A DNA stretch of 64,000 nt from DATJCV01 sp963707665 (GTDB lineage Bacteria > Pseudomonadota > Gammaproteobacteria > Burkholderiales > Burkholderiaceae_D), in NCBI GenBank assembly GCA_963707665.1, contig CAVPQU010000020.1, positions 12,321 through 76,320 on the forward strand, written 5' to 3'. Positions 39,053 through 48,202 of the stretch are shown here, piece by piece. The position numbers and the translations under genes were made by a program. The notes under the pieces are model-generated. The model was not told the DNA's origin, did not search any database, and saw nothing but the letters and a program-made list of their open reading frames with translations. Position 1 is the first letter of the stretch. Every line of letters starts with the position of its first letter.

Positions 39053-39511
39053 TCAAGGTTTCAGTTCGGCCTTTTGCACCGGTACGCGAAAGCCGATCAC
39101 CAGCCGGTTCCAGCCATTGATGGCGACCACCGCAAAACTGAGTTCAGCGATTTCGGCCTCGGAAAAATGCGGCTGCAAGGCTTCGAACAAGTGATCCGGC
39201 GCATGGCTGCGCGAGATGTCGGTCAGCGCTTCGGCCCAGGCCAGCGCCGCCTGTTCACGGGCGCTGAAAAACGTGGTTTCGCGCCAGACCAGCACGCTGT
39301 TGATGCGCTGTAAATCTTCGCCCTCCGCCAGCAGCGCGCGGGTGTGCATGTCGATGCAAAAAGCGCAGCCATTGATTTGCGAGGCACGCAGGAAAACCAT
39401 TTCCAGCAATTTTTTGCCGAGGCTGGACGACGCCAGCGAAGCGCTCAGCTCGCGCAAGGCTTGAAACTGTTTGGGAGCCAGGGTGGAATAGGAAAGCCGC
39501 AAAGTGGACAT
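39053..39511 (-). CDS. AhpD-like carboxymuconolactone decarboxylase-family protein
   Basis: The 152-residue protein has the redox CxxC in ASQINGCAFCIDMHTRALL (about residues 49-62), the alkylhydroperoxidase core of AhpD-type enzymes, followed by ETTFFSAREQAALAWAEALT. Such proteins reduce peroxides through the cysteine pair or act as small oxidoreductases. The ATG at 39511 is preceded by AAAGGA, which decides the start. The gene upstream on the same strand is a Crp/Fnr regulator, 39 bp away. Confidence 0.87.
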   Translation of the reverse strand: MSTLRLSYSTLAPKQFQALRELSASLASSSLGKKLLEMVFLRASQINGCAFCIDMHTRALLAEGEDLQRINSVLVWRETTFFSAREQAALAWAEALTDISRSHAPDHLFEALQPHFSEAEIAELSFAVVAINGWNRLVIGFRVPVQKAELKP

Positions 39512-39550
39512 CAAAATTCCTTTCAATCAGATGAGATGAGTACTGCAAGT

Positions 39551-40237
39551 TCAGGCATGGAACTGGCGCAGGCCATCCAGGTCGAGAATCGTGATGCCGC
39601 CATAGTCGACTTTCAGCAAGCCGGCTTTTTCCAGCAGCTGCAGCGCCTGGTTGGCACGCTGGCGCGACGTGCCGCACAGATAGCCGATCTCTTCCTGTGA
39701 AATTTGCAACTCGCGGCCGCTGGCCGGGTTCAGGTAGGGATTGAAGAGTGCCGCCAGGCAGCAGGCGACCCGTGCATCCGGCTCCAGCATGCGGTCGTAT
39801 TCGACCACCGAAATGAAAAAAGCCAGCCGCTCGTTCAATTGGCGCAGCAAAAAATGGTTGAAGCTGATGCTGTTGTCGAGCAGCCATTGAAAGGTGGCGC
39901 GCGGCATGAAGCCGACCCGGCTTTCGCGCAAGGCCACCACGTCGTATTTGAACGGGTCGGTCTTCAACAGCGAGCCTTCGCCAAACCAGCCGCCGGCGAG
40001 CAAGCCGGTAAATGTCACGGTCTTGCCGGCCGGCGAAACGCTGCTCATTTTCAGCAAGCCTTCATCGACGCCGATCCAGTGTTCGACCGGCTCGCCCTTG
40101 CGCACCACGTAGGCGCCGGCCGGTACCGTGCGCTGCACCAGTTCTGCTTCGACCCGGGCCAGTTGATCCGGATTCAGCGAGCGTGCCCAGATGCTCTTGT
40201 CGAGCATGTCTTGAATTGAAGTTTTGGATGCGCTCAT
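39551..40237 (-). CDS. Crp/Fnr-family transcriptional regulator
   Basis: The 228-residue protein has an N-terminal cyclic-nucleotide-binding-like beta barrel (about residues 20-130, including TVPAGAYVVRKGEPVEHWIGVDEGLLKMS). A dimerisation helix and a winged helix-turn-helix follow, with ISQEEIGYLCGTSRQRANQALQLLEKAGLLKV (about 180-211). It lacks the N-terminal cysteines of FNR, so a [4Fe-4S] oxygen sensor is unlikely. It is divergent from the acyl-CoA synthetase/liv cluster with 173 bp between them, and may control that cluster or the AhpD-like gene after it. Confidence 0.85.
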   Translation of the reverse strand: MSASKTSIQDMLDKSIWARSLNPDQLARVEAELVQRTVPAGAYVVRKGEPVEHWIGVDEGLLKMSSVSPAGKTVTFTGLLAGGWFGEGSLLKTDPFKYDVVALRESRVGFMPRATFQWLLDNSISFNHFLLRQLNERLAFFISVVEYDRMLEPDARVACCLAALFNPYLNPASGRELQISQEEIGYLCGTSRQRANQALQLLEKAGLLKVDYGGITILDLDGLRQFHA

Positions 40238-40410
40238 GGTGCGATGCAATATCGAAAATCGGCAAATTGTCCTTCAAATGACATCTATGGCAGATGACAG
40301 CGATTACTATCATCGCATAAACGCGCCAGGCGCCTGCACACAGCAGGCAGCCTCGGCCAGCCGCACGACCGGCGCTGGCGACGGAACACCGTTACCAATT
40401 ACAAGAGGGC

Positions 40411-42384
40411 ATGATGGCGGAGACCACACACGCTTCGGAGTCGGAGACATTCCCCCGGCTGCTGTTGCAACATGCGCGGGTGCGCCCGCATAAGCCGGCC
40501 TTTCGCGAAAAGGACCTGGGCATCTGGCAAACCGCCGACTGGGCGCAGGTCGCGGCCGAAGTGCGCGCGCTGGCCTGCGGCCTGGCGGCGCTCGGTTTCA
40601 AGCGCGGCATGAACCTGGCGGTGGTCGGCGACAACCGGCCGCGCCTGTACTGGGCGATGGCGGCCGCGCAATGCCTGGGCGGGGTGCCGATTCCGCTGTA
40701 CCAGGATGCGCCCGCGGCCGACATGGGCTATGTGCTGGATGATGCCGAAATCGACTTTGCGGTGGTCGAGGATCAGGAACAGGTCGACAAGCTGTTCGAG
40801 ATCAAGGACACCATGCCGCATCTGAGCGCGCGGCTGCAACACATCATTTTCGAGGACCCGCGCGGCATGCGCCGCTACACGCAGCCGGAACTGACTTCCT
40901 ACGAAAAGGTACAGGAGCTGGGACGCGCCTACGACCGCGCCCACCCCGATTTCTTCATGAGCGAGGTCAACGCCGGCCAGCCGGACGACATCGCCATCAT
41001 GCTGTATACCTCCGGCACTACCGGCAAGCCGAAAGGCGTCTGCATGGCGCATCGCGCGGTGATCGACCGCGCCCGCGCCGGCGCCGAGATGGAAGGCTTG
41101 ACCGATGCCGACACCATCCTGAGCTACCTGCCGATGGCCTGGGTCGGCGATAACCTGTTCTCGTATGCGCAGGGCTTCGTCACCGGCTTCACGGTCAATT
41201 GCCCGGAATCCTCCGACACCGTGATGAACGACCTGCGCGAAATCGGCCCGACCTATTATTTCGCACCGCCGCGCGTGTTCGAAAACATGCTGACCACGGT
41301 CATGATCCGGATGGAAGACGCCAGCGCGATCAAGCGCAAGATGTTCCATGCCTTCATGGCGGTGGCGCACAAGGTCGGTCCCGACATCCTCGATGGCAAG
41401 CCGGTTGGCCTGTTCGACCGCGCCAGGTACGCGCTCGGCAATCTGCTGGTGTACGGGCCGCTCCGAAACGTCCTGGGCATGAGCCGCATCCGGGTCGGCT
41501 ATACCGCCGGCGAGGCGATCGGGCCCGACCTGTTTTCGTTCTATCGTTCGATCGGCATCAACCTGAAGCAGTTGTACGGCTCGACCGAGGTGTGCGTGTT
41601 CGCCTGCATCCAGCCCAACGGCCAGGTCAAGGCCGATACCGTCGGCCCGCCCGCGCACGGCGTTGAAATCAAGATCAGCGACGCCGGCGAAGTGCTGATC
41701 AAGTCGCCCGGCATGTTCGCCGGCTACTACAAGCGGCCGGAGGCGACTGCCGAAGCCTTCGATGCCGATGGCTGGTACCTGACCGGCGACGCCGGCTTCT
41801 TCGATGCCGACGGCCACCTGAAGATCATCGACCGCGCCAAGGACGTCGGCAAGCTGGCTTCCGGCGCCATGTTCGCGCCCAAGTACATTGAAAACAAGCT
41901 GAAGTTCTTCCCCTTCATCAAGGAAGCGGTGTCCTTCGGCAATGCGCGCGAGCAGTGCACCGCGTTCATCAACATCGACATCGAAGCGGTCGGCAACTGG
42001 GCCGAACGGCGCGGCATCGCCTATTCCGGCTATACCGACCTGGCGCAGCAAAAGCCGGTATACGACCTGATCGCCGAATGCGTGGAAAAGGTCAATCTCG
42101 ACCTGTCCGCTGACCCACTGCTGGCCGACTCGCAAATCCACCGCTTCCTGATCCTGCACAAGGAACTCGACCCGGACGATGATGAGCTGACCCGCACGCG
42201 CAAGGTGCGGCGCGGCTTCATCGAACAGAAGTACGCGATCCTGATCGAGGCGCTGTATGGCGGCAAGAGTTCGCAATACATCGAAACCCAGGTGAAATTC
42301 GAGGACGGGCGGCAGGGCATGGTGGCCGCCGACCTGAAGATTCGCGATACCAAGACCTTTGCCGGGCTGCGTCAGGCAGCCTGA
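40411..42384 (+). CDS. AMP-dependent acyl-CoA synthetase (long-chain fatty acid / aromatic acid CoA ligase family)
   Basis: The 657-residue protein has the adenylate-forming P-loop YTSGTTGKPKGVCMAHRA, the A5-type motif LKQLYGSTEV, the A7 motif WYLTGDAGFFDADGHLKIIDRAKD, and the lid region LASGAMFAPKYIENKLKFFP. It makes an acyl-CoA from acid, ATP and CoA. Together with the following liv transporter genes it looks like an uptake-then-activate module for a carboxylic acid. The ATG at 40411 follows AGAGGG closely. Confidence 0.88.
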   Translation: MMAETTHASESETFPRLLLQHARVRPHKPAFREKDLGIWQTADWAQVAAEVRALACGLAALGFKRGMNLAVVGDNRPRLYWAMAAAQCLGGVPIPLYQDAPAADMGYVLDDAEIDFAVVEDQEQVDKLFEIKDTMPHLSARLQHIIFEDPRGMRRYTQPELTSYEKVQELGRAYDRAHPDFFMSEVNAGQPDDIAIMLYTSGTTGKPKGVCMAHRAVIDRARAGAEMEGLTDADTILSYLPMAWVGDNLFSYAQGFVTGFTVNCPESSDTVMNDLREIGPTYYFAPPRVFENMLTTVMIRMEDASAIKRKMFHAFMAVAHKVGPDILDGKPVGLFDRARYALGNLLVYGPLRNVLGMSRIRVGYTAGEAIGPDLFSFYRSIGINLKQLYGSTEVCVFACIQPNGQVKADTVGPPAHGVEIKISDAGEVLIKSPGMFAGYYKRPEATAEAFDADGWYLTGDAGFFDADGHLKIIDRAKDVGKLASGAMFAPKYIENKLKFFPFIKEAVSFGNAREQCTAFINIDIEAVGNWAERRGIAYSGYTDLAQQKPVYDLIAECVEKVNLDLSADPLLADSQIHRFLILHKELDPDDDELTRTRKVRRGFIEQKYAILIEALYGGKSSQYIETQVKFEDGRQGMVAADLKIRDTKTFAGLRQAA

Positions 42385-42403
42385 CCGGACACCGAGTTTT
42401 CTT

Positions 42404-43192
42404 ATGACAGACAAGCGACAAATCGGCGACGTCATCCTCGACCTGCAAAACATTTCGCTGGCATTCGGCGGCGTCAAGGCGTTGACCGACATTTCCTTCG
42501 ACGTCCGCCAGCACGAGATCCGCGCCATCATCGGCCCCAACGGCGCCGGCAAGAGCTCGATGCTGAACGTGATCAACGGCGTCTATCACCCGCAGCAGGG
42601 CGGCATCGTATTTCACGGCGAAACGCGGCGCCAGATGAACCCGACCAAGGTGGCGCGGCAAGGCATCGCCCGCACCTTCCAGAACATCGCCCTGTTCAAG
42701 GGCATGACGGTGCTGGACAACATCATGACCGGGCGGAATACCAAGATGCGTTCCGGCTTCCTGGCCAATGCGCTGTGGTGGGGGCCGGCGCGCAACGAAG
42801 AAATCGCGCACCGCAAGGTGGTGGAAGAAGTGATCGACTTCCTGGAAATCCAGCACATCCGCAAGGTGCCGGTCGGACGCCTGGCCTATGGTCTGCAAAA
42901 ACGGGTCGAGCTGGCGCGTGCGCTGGCGGCCGAGCCGAGCATGCTGCTGCTGGACGAGCCGATGGCTGGCATGAACGTCGAGGAAAAGCAGGACATGTGC
43001 CGCTTCATCCTGGATGTGAACGACCAGTTCGGCACCACCATCGTCCTGATCGAGCACGACATGGGCGTGGTGATGGACATTTCCGACCGCGTGGTGGTGC
43101 TGGATTACGGCAAAAAAATTGGCGACGGCACGCCGGATGAAGTGATGAACAATCCCGAGGTGATCAAGGCCTACCTCGGCACCACGCACTAA
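42404..43192 (+). CDS. livG: Branched-chain amino acid-type ABC transporter ATPase LivG
   Basis: The 262-residue ATPase has Walker A GPNGAGKSS (about residues 45-53), the Liv-type insertion TVLDNIMTGRNTKMRSG, a degenerate signature LAYGLQKRVELARAL, Walker B MLLLDEPMAGM and the switch His in VLIEHDMGVVMDISDRVVVLDYG. It pairs with LivF to power import through LivH and LivM. It lies 19 bp after the acyl-CoA synthetase, in the same operon. Confidence 0.93.
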   Translation: MTDKRQIGDVILDLQNISLAFGGVKALTDISFDVRQHEIRAIIGPNGAGKSSMLNVINGVYHPQQGGIVFHGETRRQMNPTKVARQGIARTFQNIALFKGMTVLDNIMTGRNTKMRSGFLANALWWGPARNEEIAHRKVVEEVIDFLEIQHIRKVPVGRLAYGLQKRVELARALAAEPSMLLLDEPMAGMNVEEKQDMCRFILDVNDQFGTTIVLIEHDMGVVMDISDRVVVLDYGKKIGDGTPDEVMNNPEVIKAYLGTTH

Positions 43193-43204
43193 GGGAATCG
43201 AACC

Positions 43205-44119
43205 ATGCAATTTTTCTTCGAAGTGGCGATCAGCGGCCTGCTGTCGGGCCTGATGTACTCGCTGGTCGCGCTCGGCTTCGTGCTGATCTACAAGGCGTCC
43301 GGCGTGTTCAACTTCGCCCAGGGCGCGATGGTGTATTTCGCCGCGCTGGCGGTGGTCGGTCTGATGGACAAGGGCATGCCGATGTGGGCGGCGATCATCG
43401 GTTCGTTCCTGGTGATGTTGGTGCTGGGACTGGCGACCGAACGTTTCGTCTTGCGCAAGCTGGTCAACCAGCCGGAAATCACGCTCTTCATGGCCACCAT
43501 CGGCCTGACCTTCTTCCTCGAAGGCTTGGGACCAATGCTGTTCGGCAATGAAATCCGGCCGATCGACCTCGGCATCGTCGACGAGCCGATCATGAGCATC
43601 ATGGACAGCGTCGGCATCGGCATTTCCAAGTTCGACTTGTTCGCCTCCGGCACCATCATCATGCTGGTCATCCTGCTGGCGATCTTCTTCCAGAAAACCA
43701 AGGTCGGGCGCGCGCTGCGGGCAGTGGCCGACGACCACCAGGCCGCGCTCTCGCTCGGCATTCCGCTGCAGCACATCTGGGCCATCGTCTGGGGCCTGGC
43801 CGGCTTCGTCGCGCTGGTCGCCGGCCTGTTGTGGGGCTCGCGCAACGGCGTCCAGTTCGCGCTGACCATGACCGCACTGAAGGCGCTGCCGGTCTTGATC
43901 CTGGGCGGCTTCACCTCGATCCCGGGCGCCATCGTCGGCGGCCTGATCATCGGCGCTTCGGAAAAACTGGCGGAAATCTATATTCCGCCGGTGATGCAGG
44001 ATTGGTTCGGCGGCAACTTCGGCGGCATCGAAGGCTGGTTCCCGTACGTGTTCGCGCTGCTGTTTCTGCTGGTGCGGCCGGAAGGGTTGTTTGGCGAGAA
44101 GCATATTGACCGGGTGTAG
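43205..44119 (+). CDS. livH: Branched-chain amino acid-type ABC transporter permease LivH
   Basis: The 304-residue permease has eight or so membrane helices and starts MQFFFEVAISGLLSGLMYSLVALGFVLIYKASGVFNFAQGAMVYF, the LivH hallmark. RALRAVADDHQAALSLGIPLQHIWAIVWGLAG is the coupling loop for the ATPases. It begins 12 bp after livG. A 400-bp repeat-rich gap follows before livM. Confidence 0.94.
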   Translation: MQFFFEVAISGLLSGLMYSLVALGFVLIYKASGVFNFAQGAMVYFAALAVVGLMDKGMPMWAAIIGSFLVMLVLGLATERFVLRKLVNQPEITLFMATIGLTFFLEGLGPMLFGNEIRPIDLGIVDEPIMSIMDSVGIGISKFDLFASGTIIMLVILLAIFFQKTKVGRALRAVADDHQAALSLGIPLQHIWAIVWGLAGFVALVAGLLWGSRNGVQFALTMTALKALPVLILGGFTSIPGAIVGGLIIGASEKLAEIYIPPVMQDWFGGNFGGIEGWFPYVFALLFLLVRPEGLFGEKHIDRV

Positions 44120-44176
44120 CGCCGCCGGTTTTGAAGTTGCTTTTGAATTTGATGCATCCCCGCTTGGGACGCTGCC

Positions 44177-44265
44177 GTTTGTGCGGGGCAGAAAATGGAT
44201 CAGAAACGAAACATGTCTGAGCGCAGCGAGTTGGTTTCGTTTCCCATTTTTTGTCCTGCACAAAC
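44177..44265. repeat. Long imperfect inverted repeat
   Basis: GTTTGTGCGGGGCAGAAAATGG (44177-44198) pairs with CCATTTTTTGTCCTGCACAAAC (44244-44265) with few mismatches, and inside it GAAACGAAAC pairs with GTTTCGTTTC. RNA from this region could fold into a stem of more than 30 bp. Confidence 0.8.
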
Positions 44266-44305
44266 GGGGAGCCGAAGGCCAGCGTCTTGCGGTCGTCTTT
44301 CTTTG

Positions 44306-44337
44306 CTTACTTTCTTTGACGAAGCAAAGAAAGTAAG
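44306..44337. repeat. Perfect 13-bp inverted repeat (CTTACTTTCTTTG type)
   Basis: CTTACTTTCTTTG (44306-44318) and CAAAGAAAGTAAG (44325-44337) form a perfect stem with a 6-nt loop. I recognise this as a dispersed repeat seen in Burkholderiales genomes; that is from memory and not checked here. Confidence 0.8.
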
Positions 44338-44403
44338 TAGCTGCCGGGCTACCCCCGGCTAGTCACCAGAAGTGGCAATCGGATTACTTAGCTACAAACG
44401 CCG

Positions 44404-44432
44404 CTGGGTTCCCGCCTAAACCCGCGGGAACG
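44404..44432. repeat. REP-like GC-rich inverted repeat between livH and livM
   Basis: GTTCCCGC and GCGGGAAC face each other across a short AT-containing loop. The arms match those of the repeat at 48035-48120. Confidence 0.6.
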
Positions 44433-44521
44433 ACAGATTAGAAAATTTGCACATAAGTGACAGTTAGCCGCAGCCAGCAAAGCTAACCAGCCATATAAAA
44501 GAACGCTCAGGAGACGATTCA

Positions 44522-45598
44522 ATGCTTTACCGCGAAGCCGGCCAGTTCAAGACGACCTACCTCGCCGACAGCCAGATATTCCCGATCCGGCAAGACCGCA
44601 TCGGCATGGCCATCGTGCTCGCCATCGCCTTCCTCGTCATCCCCGCTTTCGGCAGCGAATACTGGTTTTCGGCGATCCTGATCCCGTTCCTGGTGCTGGC
44701 GCTGGCCGCGCTCGGCCTGAACATCCTGACCGGCTATGCCGGCCAGCTGTCGCTCGGCACCGCCGCCTTCATGGCGGTCGGCGCCTATGCCGCCTACAAC
44801 TTCCAGCTGCGCATCGAAGGTATTCCGATCCTGCTGTCGTTCATCCTGGCCGGCCTGTGCGCGGCCGGGGTTGGCGTGCTGTTCGGCTTGCCGTCGCTGC
44901 GCATCAAGGGCTTCTACCTGGCGGTGGCGACGCTGGCCGCGCAGTTCTTCGTGGTCTGGGTGCTGACCAAGTTTTCCTGGTTTTCCAACCATAGCTCGTC
45001 GGGCGTGATCAGCGCGCAGAAGGTGGAGATTTTCGGCTACCCGATCGACACGCCGATGAGCAAGTATCTGTTCGTGCTGGCCATCGTCTGCGTGATGGCG
45101 CTGCTGGCGAAAAACCTGGTGCGCTCGAATACCGGGCGCGCCTGGATGGCGGTGCGCGACATGGACGTGGCGGCGGAAGTGATCGGCATCCCGCTGATGA
45201 AGACCAAGCTGATGGCGTTCGCGGTCAGCTCGTTTTATTGCGGCGTGGCTGGCGCCCTGTATGCGTTCTGCTATCTCGGCTCGGTGGAACCGGACGGCTT
45301 TTCGCTCGACCTGTCGTTTCGCATCCTGTTCATGATCATCGTCGGCGGCGTCGGCAGCATCCTTGGCGCCTTCCTCGGCTCGGCCTTCATCCTGCTGGTG
45401 CCGATCCTGCTCGACAACTTCCTGCCGCCGCTGGCTGCCCTGCTGAACCTGCCGTTCACCAACGCCGACGTCTCGCATATCCAGATGATGGTGTTTGGTG
45501 CCCTGATCATCTTCTTTTTGATAGTCGAACCACACGGGTTGGCGCGCCTGTGGCAGATCACCAAGGAAAAACTGCGCCTGTGGCCGTTCCCGCATTGA
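44522..45598 (+). CDS. livM: Branched-chain amino acid-type ABC transporter permease LivM
   Basis: The 358-residue permease has about ten helices. LAALGLNILTGYAGQLSLGTAAFMAVGAYAAYN and FGLPSLRIKGFYLAVATLAAQF are LivM hallmarks, and AWMAVRDMDVAAEVIGIPLMKTKLMAFAVSSFYCGVAGALY is the ATPase coupling loop. It forms the heterodimeric pore with LivH. AGGAGA lies 8 nt before the ATG, so it can be translated independently despite the repeat-filled gap upstream. Confidence 0.94.
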   Translation: MLYREAGQFKTTYLADSQIFPIRQDRIGMAIVLAIAFLVIPAFGSEYWFSAILIPFLVLALAALGLNILTGYAGQLSLGTAAFMAVGAYAAYNFQLRIEGIPILLSFILAGLCAAGVGVLFGLPSLRIKGFYLAVATLAAQFFVVWVLTKFSWFSNHSSSGVISAQKVEIFGYPIDTPMSKYLFVLAIVCVMALLAKNLVRSNTGRAWMAVRDMDVAAEVIGIPLMKTKLMAFAVSSFYCGVAGALYAFCYLGSVEPDGFSLDLSFRILFMIIVGGVGSILGAFLGSAFILLVPILLDNFLPPLAALLNLPFTNADVSHIQMMVFGALIIFFLIVEPHGLARLWQITKEKLRLWPFPH

Positions 45599-45674
45599 GA
45601 TGCGCATGGACATCATTTCATCTGGTAGTAGGTCGTGTGCTGTAGCTGTTCAACGAATATAAAGGAGACATATC

Positions 45675-46998
45675 TTGAAACTGATCAAACAACTCACGCT
45701 GTCCGCCGTGGCCGCTTGCGCGCTGCTGGGAGCGGTCGGCCAGGCGCTGGCGCAAGCCAACGAGCAATTCGTCGCGCTGCCCAGCTACCGGGTCGGCCCG
45801 TACGCCGCCAACGGTACCGCCTGGTACGGCGGTTTCATTGATTACATGAACTACGTCAACCTGAAGGACGGTGGCATCAACGGCGTCAAGCTGGCCTGGG
45901 AAGAATGCGAAACCGAGTACAACAACGCCAAGGGTGTCGAGTGCTATGAACGCCTGAAAGCCAAGGATCCGGTGGCGCATGGCACCGCCTTCAACGTGAT
46001 GTCGACCGGCATTGCCTATGCGCTTGATCGACAAGTCGGTGCAGGACAAGGTGCCGCTGATGATGGCCGGCTATGGCCGTACCGACGCGGTCGACGGCTC
46101 GGTATTCCCATGGGCCTTCCCGCTGGTGACCACCTATCAGATGCAGATTTCCGCGATCGTCAAATACCTGGCATCGAAGAACAAGGATTCGCTGGCCGGC
46201 AAGAAAATCGTCTATCTGTATCACGACTCGGCCTATGGCAAGGAACCGATCATCGCGCTGGAAGCCGAAGCGACGCTGCGCAAATTCAGCGTGGTGCAGA
46301 TTCCGGTCGCGCACCCGGGCAACGAGCAGGGCGCGCAATGGCTGAAGATCCGCCAGGAAAAGCCGGATTACGTGATTTTCTGGGGTTGGGGTGTGATGAA
46401 TCCGACCGCGCTGAAGGCGGCGCAAAAAGTCGGCTATCCGCGTGACCAGATCATCGGTTCCTGGTGGGCCGGTTCGGAAGAAGACACGGTACCGGCCGGT
46501 CCCGCCGCCAAGGGTTACATGAGCGCCACCTGGAACGTCGCCGGCACCACGCCGCCGGCGATCGCCGACATCGAGAAAGTGGTGTACGGCGCCGGCAAGG
46601 GCAACCTGCAGGACAAGAGCAAGGTCGGCTCGGCGCTCTACAACCGCGGCGTTTCGATCGCGATCATCACGGTGGAAGCGATCCGCAATGCGCAGGCCAA
46701 GTTCGGCAAGGGCAAGGTCATCACCGGCGAGCAGATGCGCTGGGCGCTGGAAAACCTCGACATGAACAATGCCCGCCTGAAGCAGCTCGGCGCCACCGGC
46801 CTGCTGCCTGAAATCAAGACTTCCTGCCAGAACCACGAAGGCTCGGGCAAGGTCAAGATCCAGCAATGGGATGGCAGCAAGTGGGTCATCATTTCCGACT
46901 GGATGGAAGGCAACAAGGCGCTGATTCACCCGCTGTTCCAGGCCAACGCCGCCAAGTATGCGAAAGAAAAGGGCATTACCCCGGGCTGCCTGCAGTAA
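45675..46998 (+). CDS. livK: ABC transporter periplasmic substrate-binding protein (LivK type), one frame break
   Basis: An intact product would have about 440 residues. It has a Sec signal (KLIKQLTLSAVAACALLGAVGQALA, cut near 26) and then a type I periplasmic binding fold: NGTAWYGGFIDYMNYVNLKDGGINGVKLAWEECE, PDYVIFWGWGVMNPTALKAAQ, and SCQNHEGSGKVKIQQWDGSKW at the end. The frame breaks near 46024 with an extra T (GCGCTTGATC should read GCGCTGATC). It starts with TTG at 45675 behind AAAGGAGA. Longer binding proteins of this kind usually bind aromatic or aliphatic acids rather than leucine, which agrees with the two flanking acid:CoA ligases. Confidence 0.88.
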
Positions 46999-47012
46999 TT
47001 GCTGCAACCTCG

Positions 47013-47043
47013 CCGTCCGTGGTGCGCGCCACGGACGGTTTTT
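47013..47043 (+). terminator. Rho-independent terminator after livK
   Basis: CCGTCCGTGG (47013-47022) and CCACGGACGG (47029-47038) form a perfect 10-bp stem with a 6-nt loop followed by five T. It lies 15 bp after the livK stop and should end most transcripts before livF. Confidence 0.92.
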
Positions 47044-47103
47044 CGGTGGCGACTGATCCCCCGCAGCCGCCACCGAAAAACCGCCATGGATAGTTTCATC
47101 GAT

Positions 47104-47166
47104 GGAGTATATGGATAAACCGGCCATTTCATGTCCGGTATCAGCCAGTTGTTATCAGGAGTATAT
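47104..47166 (-). repeat. Paired-heptamer element E7, reverse orientation, over the livF ribosome site
   Basis: On the plus strand GGAGTATATG occurs at 47104 and 47158, 54 nt apart; on the minus strand this is ATATACTCC twice. The downstream copy supplies the GGAG just before the livF start. On its own strand the interior has GAAAT at the expected place. Confidence 0.75.
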
Positions 47167-47168
47167 GA

Positions 47169-48023
47169 ATGGAAGCTGGATTGTCGCGGCCCGCGCCGGC
47201 ACTTTCGAGCAGCGCGGCCCAGAGCGCCGCGCTCAGCATCAACAACATCGAAGTCATTTACGACCACGTGATCCTGGTCCTGAAAGGCGTGTCGCTGCAA
47301 GTCCCGGCCGGCAAGATCGTCGCCCTGCTGGGTGCCAACGGCGCCGGCAAGAGCACGACCTTGAAAGCGGTGTCGAATCTGTTGCGCGCCGAGCGCGGCG
47401 ATGTCAGCAAGGGCAATATCGAATTTCACGGCGAACGGGTCGACCAGCTGACGCCGAACGACCTGGTCAAGCGCGGCGTGATCCAGGTGATGGAAGGGCG
47501 GCACTGTTTCGCCCATTTGTCGATCGAAGACAATTTGCTGACCGGAGCCTACACGCGCCAGATCAGCCACGCCGAGGTACGTCACGAACTGGAAAAAATC
47601 TACACCTACTTCCCGCGCCTGAAGGTGCGGCGCAAGTCGCAGGCCGGCTACACCTCGGGCGGCGAACAGCAGATGTGCGCGATCGGCCGCGCGCTGATGG
47701 CGCAGCCGTCGATGGTGCTGCTGGACGAGCCGTCGATGGGGCTGGCGCCGCAATTGGTGGAAGAGATTTTCGAGATCGTCAAAAACCTGAACCAGAAAGA
47801 AAAGGTGTCGTTCCTGCTGGCCGAGCAAAACACCATGGTGGCACTGCGCTATGCCGACTTCGGCTACATCCTGGAAAACGGCCGCGTCGTGATGGAAGGT
47901 GCCGCCTCCGAACTGGCCAATAACGAAGACGTGAAAGAGTTTTACCTGGGCGTTTCCGGCGGCGACCGCAAGAGTTTTCGCGACATGAAGTTCTATCGCC
48001 GCCGCAAGCGCTGGCTGGCCTGA
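47169..48023 (+). CDS. livF: Branched-chain amino acid-type ABC transporter ATPase LivF
   Basis: The 284-residue ATPase has Walker A GANGAGKST (about residues 57-65), the LivF-type VIQVMEGRHCFAHLSIEDNLLTGAYTR, signature YTSGGEQQMCAIGRAL, Walker B MVLLDEPSMGLAPQLVEEIF and switch region LLAEQNTMVALRYADFGYILENGR. It has an extra N-terminal 25 residues (Ala/Ser/Pro) and a basic C-terminal tail (FRDMKFYRRRKRW). Element E7 overlaps its ribosome site, and a terminator separates it from livK, so it may be transcribed and regulated apart from livGHMK. Confidence 0.92.
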   Translation: MEAGLSRPAPALSSSAAQSAALSINNIEVIYDHVILVLKGVSLQVPAGKIVALLGANGAGKSTTLKAVSNLLRAERGDVSKGNIEFHGERVDQLTPNDLVKRGVIQVMEGRHCFAHLSIEDNLLTGAYTRQISHAEVRHELEKIYTYFPRLKVRRKSQAGYTSGGEQQMCAIGRALMAQPSMVLLDEPSMGLAPQLVEEIFEIVKNLNQKEKVSFLLAEQNTMVALRYADFGYILENGRVVMEGAASELANNEDVKEFYLGVSGGDRKSFRDMKFYRRRKRWLA

Positions 48024-48034
48024 CGCGGCGCTGG

Positions 48035-48120
48035 TCGTTCCCGCGTAGGCGGGAATGCATGCATTCCCCCTAGCGTCGTTCAGCGCCACGTCACTGGATC
48101 CCCGCCTGCGCGGGGATGAC
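48035..48120. repeat. REP-like pair of inverted GC-rich hairpins
   Basis: TTCCCGCGTAGGCGGGAA (48038-48055) and ATCCCCGCCTGCGCGGGGAT (48098-48117) are two palindromic units in opposite orientation about 42 bp apart, with outer GTCGT and GATGAC ends. This is a common bacterial intergenic repeat form. It sits between livF and the ligase gene. Confidence 0.85.
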
Positions 48121-48202
48121 AAACGAAGTTTGAAAGCGACCGCGCAATACGACAATTTCCATAGCCTCATTTTCAAAAACACTTGAACCGCTCCCCACCA
48201 TC

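Larger units (their letters stand above)
44120..44521. other. Repeat-filled gap between livH and livM
   Basis: This 402-bp gap within an otherwise tight operon is filled by hairpin repeats (44177-44265, 44306-44337 and 44404-44432), with no gene. AGGAGA precedes livM directly. Confidence 0.7.
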
